A DNA stretch of 64,000 bases from positions 2,046,001-2,110,000 of the forward strand of contig JAKNDB010000109.1 in the NCBI GenBank assembly GCA_024305405.1, written 5' to 3'. This document shows positions 13,301-28,665 of this stretch, piece after piece; the first letter of the stretch is position 1, and each line of letters starts with the position of its first letter. This DNA is from Dirofilaria immitis. Lineage: Eukaryota > Nematoda > Chromadorea > Rhabditida > Onchocercidae. Under the pieces are notes generated by a model, which was given only the letters and a program-made list of their open reading frames with translations, ran no database searches and was not told where the DNA came from. The position numbers and the translations under genes were made by a program.

Positions 13301-16300
13301 TTAACTACTATATTATATTTGGCATTTATTCGCGGATGGTACTTGGACTGACTTTTATGGAAAAGTCGGCTTCTTGACGATAATGATTATCAAGAATGTG
13401 ATTCAGATTAGACGACTTTTATTGGATTTACCTAAACTTCGCAGTAAGCAACCTATGCTTGCTAATCATTAGCAAGAAATGGGTACAATTATTTCGTCAT
13501 CAACCTTTATAAAATGTTTGACGCATATGTAACAATATAGCATAAGCTAAAGCTTAATGCGATCTGAAATGATGGTGTAAATTTCGGAGGTAAACAAAAT
13601 GAATATGAGTCAACTGCGGTATAACGACAACTTACTTTAACTTCAATCGTCTATAACTTATATTTCTTCCAAAAAATTGATACAGCAGAAAATTTAGTTA
13701 GCTATGAAATTTCTTGGCTAGATCGAATTTGGATGTAAATGGATTTTTATAACTTTTTCATAAAAATTGCAGGATTTTTGCTCATTTTACCCTTGGTAAC
13801 ATTTCCGAACCATTATAATTCAATTGTATTCAGAATATCAAGAACTCATCAAAAATTCCAACAAGTTTTTCAAGAAAAAAGTTTGAAAGGATCTGTTGAA
13901 ATATTCCAAAATAATTTACTACCAGAAAGACTCTAAATTCAATAAACCAACACTAGACAAAAAAGTCGTTTAGAAATTTCTGATAACCCTCTGTATTAAA
14001 TCGAAAAATACATAAATTGTAATTTAGAAATAAATTTGAAATTTTGAAAAGGGAAAAGTAGGCAGATTAAACTGTCACACTGATAAATCTATCCAAATTT
14101 TCATATGCTGAAATTTTTAACTTTTCAGTTGCAGAAAAAAATTGCAAAGCATTCTATATTGATAATGACATGAAAATCGATAAAGCATATTTATAGCCAT
14201 ACGGAAAGTTTACTGTGACCAATAAAAATTGATTTTCAATAAATCGAAGGACAAAAAGGTGGCCAAGAAAAAACTATCTTATATCATACAGTTTAGAAAG
14301 CAATGTTACTTATAATTGGTCGTATTTTAAACTTTGCAGAAACTCTTTCCAGAAAATAACTGAGCAGTTGAGTAGGCGATCATATTCCGTTTTTTTCATT
14401 AATTTTTAAAAATTTAATGTTGCCTACATCAATATGTTTTTAAAGAAAGCATCGCATTGAATGAAGTATGGAATAATGAGAAATGACACAACAGAAAGTT
14501 ATAAAATAGATAGATAAGTAAGCAATAAGTGACCTAAAATCAGAAAAAAAGGAAAAAATGGAAAGTGAGGTAAATAGTCGCAACTTCATTGAATTTCATA
14601 ATTCATCATTTCCAAGTATTCATGAATTTCCTTAGCTAACAGCTTGAGAACGATAACCATGTACGACGTTATTTCTAGGAAACCGATGCATTCCATAAAA
14701 AAATCATTTACTAAATATTGTTTATTATCATTTTCGACATCAGTTGAACCAAACTAGTAACCAAGTATAAGCAAAAATTGTAGATAATTGTGTTATCCAC
14801 ATCTTTTGATGACTAATAAGTTGTGCAGAAATGGAACATCATTTTGTGCAATACATACATTACTACAATGTAATAATGGTATGCGGTACGTACTGATAGC
14901 TCAGGCTTACAAATATTACATGGGGAGCTTCTAGAAAATCCTAACTGAGATATTAAATCAATAATTACTGTTCGATGACATTGAAGCATTTGCATGAATT
15001 AAATAAAAATGACATATATATAATTGAAATTAGGCAATAAAACTATGCAAATAGCAATTAATACATTATACAATTTATATAATAAAATGAATTCATTAAA
15101 TATTTGCTCATTCAATTTCAACTGAAAATTATATGAAATTAAGTAAATTGTGGTATTAAAAAACTTGAATTTATTAAATGATAGCGAAAAATTCATGTAA
15201 ATGTAAGTAAGGTATTTATTCTTCAAAAGACCATTTATTCATTTACAAAAAAATGTCATAGATGTTGGAAGTGGCACCAGATGAGATGAGTGAGAATACA
15301 TATTTTCCAAATCATGCTAGTGAAGCCGAAGATACTGCAGCTATTCAATAAAAATGGATTATACAAACAATATGCATGTGGTAGAAGAATAATGAAGAAA
15401 TAATTAAATTTTGTTAGAAGGACAAATAATTCATGCACTTTCTTTTACCACATTTCTTATGTTCCCGAAATAGAAGATGAGAAAAAATTGACATTTACTA
15501 TGAGCAAGTATGCAAATATTTTATTCATACTTTATGTCGGCATATTTAAAATCTTACCTTGCTTTAACCATTTTGTTAAAAGCGATCAAAAAATGCATTT
15601 CTAGGTATTGAATTCCTTATGGGTTTTACTACTTCAGAATGAATTTTTAAATATTGCTGCTGTTTGTAGTTTGATTTTTGGGCAGGAATACAGTTAAGTG
15701 ACAAACTAACATTCGATTACAGCATCTATGGTATCAAATAGCAACTATTTTTTCATCGCTGTCTATCGTTGTTACGTATTGGTAGACTCATGCAGAAGAG
15801 TTAAGATTTACTCTGATCCTGATGAATAGATTCCCGAGGGAAATATTTCCAAAGAAAAAAATTGATTCCGCAAAAATAATTGATGGATTGTAAAAATTTT
15901 TGCTTTGGAGAAGTTAAAAGATCTTCTGCTAATTGCTTGTAGAGTTGTTTCAATGATGAAAATTATCATGGCATTTTTTTGCTTTAGCAACTGATACTGA
16001 GATAATATGGATTATGAAAGAACTGCCTATCTCATATATTTAATTCTGAAATATAAATATGTCTAATGAGTAATTAGAAAAGACCTTACCAAAATTGCAT
16101 GTGCATATTTATGAATGACAAGTATGACTTTCCTTGCTTACCTAGCTCTTCATCCGATATTTAGTATATGTTTTATGAAACACTAAATAGAAATGTGTTC
16201 CAGACGATACTTATAAATGGATATATTTGACATTTGTCTTTCTGTCAGTAAAATGATTAAATATTTTAACAAGTAAGCAAATGAATAGAATAGTCATACC

Positions 16301-16992
16301 TTCTCTAAGATAAGTAATTCCATCAATTAATTCCATCAATTAATGATCCGTTCATTGACAAAATTTGAAATCGATTAACAGTTATACTTTTTCTGAACTG
16401 ATTCTACTCATATTCCAAAAAAGGTGATCTGTAAGAATTAAATGCAAATTGAATTATTATAAGGAAAGATTTTGCAGTGAAGGTATATCTTGGAAAGAAG
16501 TTAATCAGCCATTTGGGGCATATCCCGACCGCAATATTTGGGATGAATGTTTCTAAGATAATGATTATCATAGTTTACTGAAGTATGTAATGCTGTAATT
16601 AAAAACGATAAGTCGAAAATATATTGTAGTATCAAGGAGTGCTTGAAAAGAATGCATATATTTCAAAAAGTTGTATTAATTGAGTACATCGAAAGTTTCC
16701 TATTCAATAGGAAGATATTAATAGCAAGATCTTTGAAATATTAACTGGACCTTTCGGCATATTCCGGCGTATGTCTCTGTAATTTATCATATGGTCAACA
16801 TCCCTGTTGATTATTCGAGAATTGCTTGCTTATTCTTTTTCTTTGAATTCATCAGATGCTTCATTCTCATTGAATTGCAACAGTTATTTTCGAGAGTTAC
16901 TAAACTTTTTTAGTAGACTTATCAGCATCGGGAAATGTCGTAAGCATAGGACATAGCAAAAGATGCGCAAAAGAAAGGGACAAGAAGATGAT

Positions 16993-17036
16993 AGAAAAGA
17001 GGAAAGAAAGAAAAGAAAAGAAAGAGAAGAGAAGAA
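16993..17036 (+). repeat. Polypurine tract
   Basis: 44 uninterrupted purines (A/G), continuing after one T with a further G-rich purine run to about 17050. Such mirror-like GA tracts can adopt triplex (H-DNA) structure. No gene is nearby. Confidence 0.7.
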
Positions 17037-20000
17037 TAGAGAAGGGAGAGCGAAATGAGCAGAAGTATGAGCAAAATTATCAAGCAGCTTCGAACCAACA
17101 TTGGATGGTGAGAATTCTCGAAGATATTTATTTGTAATCATTCAAAGTCTTTATAATCAATAGAAACACTTAAATCCTTTCACTTATTCTTCAAAAATTG
17201 TGATAATTGATGGTGAAATGACCGAACAAGGAGAAATAATTCTTTAATGCTTGTATTTAGATTTCAGAATTTAAATACAAATCGATCAACAATATTATTA
17301 AATGTTTGCAAAAAATATTTTTGCAGCATTATGAGAGAAATGAATGAATGCTTGCCAATCAAATGTTTACCTTAAATTATTCTATACAAACAAAAAATCA
17401 AAAATCGAAATTTTATGTAAAAAATTACAGTGCATATTCTACTAATACAAATAATATTTTATGAGACTGCTGTATTACGTTAGGAAAAGAAAGCAAAGAA
17501 AATGCACTATTTTCAAGTTCATAAATTTTTTCAATAGCACGAAAAAGTATTAGTATTTTTGCATTCTCGAAAGCGCAGAAGGAAGTCACATAATTACTTT
17601 TGCAGAGTAATGATTTAAAAATATTATTAATACTTAGGACTATATAAAATGTGCGGATTTGCAAAAGATAAATATTCAGAAAATGAATTCATTATATCTA
17701 CCATCTCAATCATACATTTTATCAAGAATATTTCATGAAACAATTCCATCGAATCACTTCCATAAAATCTTGTTTTAATTTCAAATAGACTAGGATAATA
17801 ACATTCTATTTAGAAATTCAAAGAAATGAGAAATTTTCGCCGAAAAATCGGAGAAAAAGTGAATAGCATATAATGTTCGCACAAATGACCTCGATGATGC
17901 AAATATCAGAGTTTCAATAGTATCCGTATGATCATTTTTTGTTTAGCCATCTAGTATCAATTTGATAGTAATCATTCATATTTATTCAAATCACTATATA
18001 GCATATAGTTCATATTTGATTTCAGATCATATAGAGATTAAAAAAAAGAAGAAAAGCGTGAATAGTATATATTAAAAAAAAATAAGAAGTATTAGATATG
18101 TTTCATAGTTTACATCAAAAAAAAATTAAAAACATTTTATTAAATAGCATTGTTTCTCTTCGCATAAAAGAATAAACAGGAAAATCATAAATTGATTGAT
18201 GAGATGTTGGGATAGATGAAAGGTAAGGGAAAAGGATGTATCTTCAATCGAATTTCCCAACTATTTCTGTTAAAAATGGAATAATCAGTTCGGTAAGCCA
18301 ATTTCTTTCCGAATTAGTATCGTAATATTCAAAAACGAAAATTTCTAAAAAGATTTGATCTTTTCTCCGATCTAGTCTTTCTTTTTCTCACCCTTCTTTA
18401 TCATTAACTTTTCTCATAACATTCCATCAGAGGATCTGATTTCTGCTGAAAATTCAGTAATAATGATCAGATTTCCTAATTAAAATATATATGGAAGCTG
18501 AATTGTGTATCCACGCATTCTTGAAAGTAAAATAATATGAAGTGGAATGATTCTGTGGAGAAAATCCAAATTATTTTCTAAAAATTATGCTCTAACTAAG
18601 CTATTTTTTTAATTGTTGTCTTTCATCTTAGCACACTCTAAAATTAATGAAAGAAATAAGTCCTTTCCTTAAGAACAAAATTTCAGTTGCTTGCTAGGAA
18701 GCTGAGGAAAATTGAAAATTTTGGGATCCTTTTATTCTGAGACTTCAAATTTGCAATACTATAAGTATCTGGAGATTGCCGAGAAATCTGGTAGATGAAA
18801 TGTTTAGGAAAGATTTTTGTGGAATTATTGCGTAGTGCTATGTGAAGATTAAATGAGATCTTAGAAAATATTAATAATTTAAATGCAGGCCAAATCTAAG
18901 AATATTTCAAAAGTCATCTGATGGTAGAATAATTCCCCAAGCAAGATGGAGCCAATTATAAACTTGTCAGAGATTATTTTCGTTGAATTGGACAAGCAAT
19001 TTGAATGGACGAGAAAATTGATCACCTATCATACTGGTCTATCCTGCTCCTTTTTTCTCTGTTTCAAAAATGAGTGGATTCAATCGATAGTTTGATAACT
19101 AGAGCTATTTAATGAAAGCAATGATAATCATTAGAGGGAATAACATTCAAGTTTCTCCACTAAAATCATAAAAGAATGCTGAATTATGGAGCTGATGGAT
19201 AAAGTGTCATTTTGAGTGTTTCATCACCGATGCGGATTGCATGGCAAAGTGGAAAATTTGATAGAAGTTAAAAGCAATGATGGAGCTTAAAATAAGATGA
19301 AAGATTGAAATAGGATTAAGAAGTGTTGGTTAAGCTATATAGTCGTGGTTAATGTTAAGTTATTTCAAAATTCTTAAAACGAATTGGTTTAACCATAACT
19401 TCAGTTTTTAGCCTGATCAACTTACGTATATTTTCATGTTTGATTTTGAAAGGATTGAAAATGTCAAAAACTTCATTTTGAGCGAGAAGGAGATTTTCAG
19501 CTATTTGTAAAAGGAAGAAAATGATGTGTGTTGGGTAATATTCGTTGAATTATTTTGATTAACGAAGAACCAAAAAAAAAGACGGAATAAAAATTAATTG
19601 CATGAGCAGGATATAAATTATAGCTTTCACATGAAATTCATTTCCAAATATCTTTTTAAGTAATATAATGAGAATTGCGTACTATTGTCTTCCTTTATAA
19701 GAATCTCAAAATATTATAAAATTGCTAGAATCACAACTTCCAGAAGCCTTTCAATATATAAAGTGAGGCTTTCTAGATACTATAAGTTTTCGAAGGTATT
19801 AACATTGTCAACATTTCGTGACCGGTAGAATAAATTTTAAAACTTCCGTGGAAAGAAACTTTTGTGCAAAACCATTATTTTTTCGTCCATAAACTTCATC
19901 TCAAAACTAAAATTTCTTCTTGAAACTTTCGCCTTTAAGAACAAAGAACTTTGAAGTAAATATGCATTTGTCATTCTGGTTTAGAATGCATGAAAAAATT

Positions 20001-23000
20001 CATCATCATAATCTATTCATTAAATTTTGCCTTTTTTCAAACTTGCACTTTGCTTCAGCAAATTAATATCCTATCGTTATGCAGAAACTTTAGTTCACTC
20101 GAATTAAATAAAGACTTTGAGTTAAATTATATTCATCAATTTATGCATGATTATGCAATATCTCGCAAAAAATTTAAATAAATTTTTGATTTAATAGAAG
20201 AAAATTATGAATAGATATATAATTTTTAGCAAGAAACAAGAGCAACATAAAATCTTATAAATGTTAAATCTATTTAGAGATTTCAAGAATATTTGAAAGC
20301 AGAGATCAAAAAGTTGACAAGGCAACTATAATTTAAATCATCATTGATGAAAGCAATAATATATCAAAAAATTAATTTCATTTCTTTTTATTCCAATGAG
20401 TATTTATATTTTTTCTATAAGAAGCAAGAGTAAAAATAACTTAAATCTTTACTTATTAAGAAAATATATACAAAATTAAGAATTATCTGTTTAATTGCTC
20501 AAATTGAAGATATTTCTGTCTTTTTTGAGCAAAAATTCCAAAATAATTAAATACGCATTCATTAGCTGTTCTTTATGCATCACAATATTTTAGATTTTGA
20601 AAGCTCTTCAATTCATCTTCATAACTTTCCAATATTACGAGAGTGACATTACGAAATAATGTTTCATTGTTTAAATATATACCTATTTCATTTCAGGTAC
20701 GAAATCCGATGTATTTAAATAAAAAGAAGAAAAAGTAGATTTTTGAAAGTGAGAAAATTTTTGCATCCATGATTTCAAGAGAAAAGGATGGAATCAACAA
20801 TTATTCAGAGAAATGCGACTCATTAGGGAATTATTAATAAAGTTATTTTCCCAATATGTAGTAACCTTTGTTCATCCATGCTTTTTCGTTTAGCCATTAA
20901 AACTGTAATTTCATTTAGGATTTCTGTGTTATAGCAACGAGAAACGATTCGTTTTTCCAGTAAGCAAAAAATACAGTAGTCAGAAATATACTGAAAAGCA
21001 TCGAATAAAAGATGAAGTAAAATTAATTGTCATTTTAGATCATAAATATATAAAATCAATCTGCTATGTCTGTCATATTCATTTTGCTTTCTTCCCTTTC
21101 ATTAGCTAATTATTTAATTGTAGTATTTTTAAAAATACTATTAAATATAATTCTACAAAATGACTTTACGGATAAAAAAATAGACGAAAAATATTATGAT
21201 TGGATAGATGTATTTCTTTATTAATTACTTCTACAGCAGATAAAAAAGTTAATGCTCTGTGTAAGAAGTCTAGCAAGCAGGATTTAAGATATTGATGTTA
21301 AATAACGATTTGAAAAATAGTTGTGCAGTCATAAAACCAATTTTACATATTTCGGCACAATCTGATAACGAATTAGAAAATTTAAAATGATTTATAAATG
21401 AAATGGACAAAATTTGATTCAAATAGAAGCGATAAATACTTTATATTTAAAATGTAAAATATCTCATCAGAGCTATCGTTGACCATATTTAGATGAAAAA
21501 TACAGTAAGTTTATTTATGCAAAAAGAAAACATAATACAAAATAAATACAAAAGATGTGAAAGAGATATGAAGACGGGCTCACATCACATTTATCAGGTG
21601 TAAAATCTTATAGTTTTCGCTCCAATGCATAACATTATAATTAATCGTGAATCTACGGACTAAAATTATGAATTTGATATAATTCATTTTCTAATTTTTC
21701 TGAAAATGTACATTACTTTCAAGTATTGCTAATAATTGATACTTCACATCCTTTGTCCTAATTCCATATTATATTACAATCGACGAAAAAATTCATATAA
21801 GATGGATGGAAATCGTTAATATACAACTCGACCGCGGTAGTTTTAATCAAATTTAATTTGCCTAAAACTGCATGTGATTAAATATAATGCATCGAGCAAC
21901 TAAAAACAACAGCTGAAAAGGAAATATAAGACTTGCATGAATGCTATTAAATAAGCCTATAAGAGACTTAAATTTCGTATTGATTTATACGATAAGAAAT
22001 GCTATAAATAATGCTTATTTCAAAAAAAAAAAAATCGTAACAAATTAATTCAAAATAGTTTTAGAAAATACTTATCAGAGACGAATTTTAATTGAGGATT
22101 GATAAGGAATGAACAAGGAATTGGAGAATTCGGTATGCGAAGTTATGAAAATAATTTAATTATCTAAATTGCATACATGGAGAAAAATAAATGGAGAAAA
22201 ATGTTACAAGTCATATCTCGTGATCCATGAAATTCGAAAACTATGGTGAATGAGGTTTTTATGGTACTACATAGGTGAAAAAAATTTTTTAAAAAAAACC
22301 AATCTTATAAAGAATTTTCAGTTAAAGAACTGGAACACAGCATTTGAGAATAAAAAAATAACGAAAAATCTAAAGAAAGGAAAGAGAACTTAGCTCGTCC
22401 AATAAATAAGAATAATATTCGGTTCTAACTACCTAATTCCTTTCATGTATGTTTAAATTTTTCATTTTCTAATATTACCTATTCTCATCTTCTTCTCCCT
22501 GCTTCAACAATCGTTCTCATCACCAGGTGACTTCATTGTATCCGAAGACAACTTGTCACTTAATCACTCAACTGTCATTCTCGCCCAACATTATTCCACG
22601 TCTTAGATGGCTACCCTGTTCAACTTTTGAAAAAAAGAAAAAAAACTGTTTATCCTATGTTATTTAACTGAATTTCTTGTTGATATGAAATATACGGAAT
22701 TTAAACACAAGGTTTAAATATCACATAAAATTAATAACCTTTTTGGATTATTATATTTTGGCTTTTGTAACTCAAACTATCCTGTAGCTTAACGTCATTA
22801 AAAAGTTTGACTAGAAGTTTACAATCTTATTTTTTTCGAGAAACTCACTCTAACTAACACTAGTCCTTATTTCAATATGAATTTTAGACTAGTAGAGGTC
22901 CAGTTCCTTACTGAGACCTTCAGTCAGCAAAATCTGGGCAAGTTAAGAGGAATGCAAAATTTTAGCTCAGAATGAAAGAAGAATGAATAACGCATTTTAG

Positions 23001-26000
23001 TTGTGATGCAGTTGTTTAGTTCCAACTTGAAAGTTACACTTGCAGATCTAATAAATAAGAAAATGAAGAAGAAATAGAGAATTCTGTTTTTATGATATAC
23101 TGGAAATTAAATTATTACGCTCATCCTCTGTTTCTAAGAATTTTGAGAGAAAATCATTCATGAAAAAAATGAAATTTTCGATATGCAAACATAGTTGGCA
23201 ACAAAATTATTTTTTAACATCACGGCTTACTTTTTCAAAATGCTACGTAAGCAGATGTCTATTTTTAGCAGAATCAGATTCTGCTTAATTAAATCATTAA
23301 ATTGAAAAAGCAGTGAAATTAAGTAAAGTTTATTTTTGAGTATAATAGAATGTTTCTTCTATTTTGCTCCCAAATGAATTGTAGTTGAATTTTAACAGAG
23401 CCGAACACTTAAACCTCAATTTATAAGAATTACTTTTATTTTATGATTTAATGTTTAACGCACATCTGAATATCTATGATAGGATCTGAATAGTAAAGCA
23501 CTAATGTTGAAGCACATATGTTTTAGTCGTCTTCGTTCCTGTGAAACTGCTAATAACAATTTCAGGATTGAGATTCAAAGGTAAGAAAATCGAAATCAAA
23601 TGAGAGGTGATACAAATAATATAGCAAGGAAGAAAGGGACAGGACTGGACACTGAATTCAAAGTTTAATAAGGGTGAATACTGAGTGCCCTGATGTCCAG
23701 AATTAAAGTGTACAAAGTTATTTCGCTAATGACGTATAATAGTGTTGTTATTCCTGAAAGATAACACTGCCACCCCCAATTCCACCCTCACCTATATCTC
23801 ATTTTCGAAATCACCAGTTGACTCAATCCTTCAACACAAGAGATAACCTCTTGCTAGGATGATATGATGCAGTAGGTGCACAGAGAGCTACTGTGGCATC
23901 TCCTTCACTCTTGCTAAGCGAAATATTGTGTAAGGAAGCATCTGTTGCTTCGTAAAAATAGGGAAAGAAGGAATATGCTGAGGCGATCCTTATGCCGTCG
24001 GTCACCATTTTGTCGTAACTCCGCCAATTCGAAATATTCTGTGGATGAACTTCCTTCAATGTGCCGCTTGCTCTAAGCGTTCTGGAATTTCAAATTCAAA
24101 ATATGTGAGGAGCGGCAACCGTTTTCTTCAGAAATCTGTTCACCAATATAGCTGATGCAGATGCTCTCTTAAATGCCTATCAATTCAATATCATCTGCTT
24201 GTGCTGTGCTCCCACTCTCTGTTAATTTGTGGCTCAAAAATTTCCGATAGATAGATCGAAATACATTTAAAAAAAAAAAAATTTCAAATCAAATATTCTT
24301 TTATCTTTTGCAATAAAATAAGATGTACAAGCAATAAGTAAACCTCAAAAAGATGGAACCTGAGCAATGCTTAAATCTTTTGAATTTTTACCTCATTTAT
24401 GTCTTGTTAAAAAACTTAACAAATCAATAAAAAAAAAAAAAAAAAACAGGGCGAGATGCAGACCAGTTCACATTTTATTGTGCAATCATACAAGTGCATA
24501 TATTACAACCGGTAAGTTGAAGTTTGAAAAATTTTGTTGACGAAATGAAGAACAAGGACTTCGCTTTAAGAAGCAACTATTAATATAAAATGTAAAAGAT
24601 TTTCATTGAAGAATTCGTAATAGTTGCTAATATCATATTGTTTATTCCGAATTTATTCTATCACTGAACAACTATTACAATATAATCATTCAGAAAAGCA
24701 GTTCAAATATATATTTATCTATATGTAACATAATCCGACATTATTTAAGAGCAATAATGTAAGTGAATCGGTTTTTGCATTCCTATTGTGCGCTATCACA
24801 GTTTATGATGATGCACTATACTGTAATCCAAACTTTCGAATGGATTGGTCTTTTTAACTGATTCAAAATTCCTTTCCCATACTTATATGTAATTCGGAAA
24901 AATACGGAATTTACAAAAAAATTGTTGGTAGTATATATATTTCAACCGTTGTCTTATCACAAACATGCAACAATAGTCTCATGATTTATTTGCACTACTT
25001 TGGTCGACAGAATAAGTGTATTTAGCATTAATCTTCAATTCTTGTTAATCGATAAGCACAATCAATTATGTCTGATACCAACATCATAGTAATTTCTAGT
25101 TGAATTTTCACTTCCTATAAAAGCATTGGTCTGATTTCTGTCGTACTAGTTCACATCTATGACATATGACGAGGGATAAATGTTGTTTTGCTCATAATTC
25201 TTCAATTGAGCACTGGAATTACTTTTAATAGAATGCTTGCAGAAAAGTGCAATAATTTTTGCTGCAACAAAATAATTCGCTATTGTGGTAATTTCTTTCT
25301 ACTCATTATTTTTTCATGGACAATCTTTATACAACGCTAAAAAAAAAAAAAAAAAAATTGTTTGGATTATCCGTAAAATCAATCTTCGAGTTTGCTGGTC
25401 TTTAAGCACAAGAATCTGGAAGATAACAGTTGAGAAATGAAAAATAAAAAGAGGAAACATATTCTATAGAATTAGGGCCGAAATGTTTTATAGGAATGAC
25501 TTCATTTTCATCGAATTTCCATTTTCTCTACTTCTTCGGAATGTCAAGTATCGTATTACTATTGTATATAATGTTTTTGCTATGAAGTATTTTTCTAACA
25601 TTTTAAGCAATACTCGATTTCATTTCAATTCACTATATTGCTATCTTGCATCGGTCAGTTAACTACAATATTTGCGAAGTGCAAAAAATTCTAATGAGAG
25701 ATGAATTGAAAATATTCTTGGAAGTGATACGAAGAAAATCAATCTTCCACTTTTATGCATTGTTTGCATCAAATTTCTCCATTTTCTGCAGAAATGCTAA
25801 ATCTCAGAAATGAATAATATCTGTTCCTCTAAATAGTATTTTCTGGAAATATTTTGAAAAGGCACGCTTTCCTCTAAAGCAAATATATATACGCTTCCGT
25901 CAAATATTGAAGTGTTTTGGAATACGTGGAACGAATGCTTCTCGTTCCAAAAATGAATCATCAACAACCAAATAAAAGTTCTTTTAACTCCCGTGCCAAA

Positions 26001-26017
26001 CACTATAAAAGTTGCTA

Positions 26018-26072
26018 CTGCTGATGCTGCTGTTACTGCTACTGCTACAGCTACTACTGCTGCATTGAAGCG
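26018..26072 (+). repeat. Imperfect GCT/ACT trinucleotide repeat
   Basis: Degenerate run of GCTACT, GCTGAT and GCTGTT units. It is open in some frames but has no start, splice or conserved context, so I treat it as a decayed microsatellite. Confidence 0.6.
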
Positions 26073-26296
26073 CGCCTCTCCACTACAAATAACTCGTTTC
26101 TTGTTTGGTTGAGCTCAAATATTATGTTGAGTATTTGTGTGTATATCATTCATAATAATAATAATAGTGTATAGTCATGTATATCAATATATCAATATAT
26201 ATATTTATGCGAATATTTGTATATAAACATGTGAAGATTTCAATTTCGTAAAGTGATGGGTGAAAAAGTGATGATGTGTTATTTGTAAATACAAAG

Positions 26297-26399
<103 letters not shown>

Positions 26400-26434
26400 T
26401 ATATCCTGCCAAAAGTAGAATTCATTTAAATCGG

Positions 26435-26456
26435 ATAATAATAATAATAATAATAA
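26435..26456 (+). repeat. (ATA)n microsatellite
   Basis: About seven ATA/AAT units shortly after the CAT/CAG block. Confidence 0.85.
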
Positions 26457-28665
26457 TTCGTTGAGATATATAATAAGTCTCGATATATTGCATGTTTCTG
26501 TCTGACTATGTCGTTATTCGCAAAAATTTTAAATGAAAATGGATTGATGGCACTGATGCATGCATTGTATATAATTGATGATTAATACAGATGGAGAATG
26601 TCCAAGCATTATTAATAATAATTCTCAAAGCACTGTTGATTTCATAATCTAGCAGTTCGCGATGATAGTATGAGAGCAGCAGCAACAGCGTGACAATTAC
26701 ATCATCGTTGATCTATCTGTCGTAGATCGAGATTATTCCTAATACATGTATTGATTTGTACACGAAGAGAACGAAGCGTAGTTGATTGCGACGATCATTA
26801 ATTGATCAAATTCTTTTTTCCAGCTCACTCTATTTTTTTATATGTTTTGTGTTAGGTATGTATATTATATAATTCATAATATGGAGAGAAAGTCTCTGTA
26901 ATCGTCCTAACATTTCCGGCTTGCAGTAGTTTTCTAATTTATCAATTCTCATTTACCCAGCGGATCTGAAGCAATTTACCTTCAGAAGCATGATTACTTA
27001 CTTCCTACAAGGCTTATTTTGCCCATCATTCTCAAATTCATTGCTTTTATATACCATTCAGTTTTTCTCATCCCTGCCATTTTTTTCGATAGCATTTCCA
27101 ATAATAATCTACTTACAAACAATTTATCTAATTTTTGAGATTTTGCTTTAAAAACTAATCTTATGAGCTGCGCTTTATCAGCTAAACATCCTTATCAGTA
27201 ATCCTCATCATCTCATCACTTGAAAATTGATGATAAATTCATTTCAACATTATTCCGGCTTCATCTTTATCAACATGTCACTGTATTTTCATTCTTAATT
27301 TATACCCTCGGAATCATATTTAACTATAGTGGAATACAAAATTGTGTATTATTGATTACTTGATGTTGAATTTTCATTAAATAACTCTAACTTTTAATAA
27401 TCGCTATCGTCTGAGCTAATTGCCAGTTTTCGAACAATCATTCCATTCGTTCATCTTTGCTTTCTCGAAAAGTAGACGAATTTTGTTTTATTTAGATTCA
27501 AATAATGCTAGGAGATCAAATTGCTAAATGATGCTCTGATTCCTAGAAATATTTGCTGCATGATTATTACATTTTGAAAAAGGAAGTAGATTAAGTGAAA
27601 ATAGTATTAAACAAAATATTCGAGAAAAAAAAGAAACTGAGAAATATTACATTTTGTTGTATCTCAATGTTGAGATTTATTCAATACAGTTTTATTTGTT
27701 TTGTTCGAACTCGTAACTTCGAGAATTTCAAATTTTTTTCAACATTTTGTTTGGAATTTTAAAGTAAGGGAATTCAATTATTTCTAAATTTTAATTTAAA
27801 AAATAAAATTGCATGATGCCTTGAAATTAGCGCTCCATTGAAAGTTTATGATTTTTATGGAAGTTACACATCATTGTTAGTATGCTTCATTAAATGTAAT
27901 GAGTTTCGGGTTTCGGATCTAATCCAAATAATTGAACGATTAGTTCCTAATAAATTAACTGCACTCCTATTATGCTTGATTTTGGCAAAAATTTCAGAAA
28001 GTGAAAAATGGTGTCACAGGTTAAAGGTCTTTGTTATGGTTGTAAGCACTTTAAAAATCTAACTTGTCCTTTGATATTATACGATCTTATGAAGGAGAAA
28101 CCAATCTTAGTAATGCGGTAGAATTCAGCACTTTCTTGAAGCGGTCACAGCACTATCGTTACTGTATGCATTTTTGCTTGCTTGTATTTTAAAATGTTTG
28201 CTAGTGGGTGGGTATACAGCAACTATACACTCACTTATCCTTATTGACATTAACAACTTTAGTTACTGCTATTGATAATAACATCACCTGTCCTGTCCTC
28301 TCCTTGGCGTCAAAGAAAAGCTAGCATCGCTTCAATGTGTTTTCAAGAATTGTATTTAAAAAGATAATGAACGGAATTTTGCTTTTGTTAGATCATTTTG
28401 TACTAAACTGGTTTAAAATCTCCATATTCAATTTGGAATCGACACTTTTGGATTTTTATCTCAAGTTTTCTAAATTTAAATCAAATGTCGAGAAAAGCAT
28501 TTTACATCAATCTAGAGATCCTAAAAATGAAGACATTTTATATTTTTAGTGATAATTTGATTTCAAAATGTTAGTGATATTTTCGTTTTAATCATATCAG
28601 ATATACGAAAATTTTTAAATCCTTATATTTCATTAAGATAGTCAGATTTCTCTGCATATTTTAAA

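Noticed and set aside
23823..24059. 78-residue minus-strand open frame in a GC-richer patch
   Set aside because: No recognisable motif, an alternative frame is equally open, and no splice partner in phase was found. It could still be a 5' exon of the SH3 gene.
27838..28549. Two plus-strand open frames upstream of the espin-like gene
   Set aside because: Hydrophobic, AT-driven composition with no splice link to the ankyrin exons; the ATG at 28666 already gives a sensible start.
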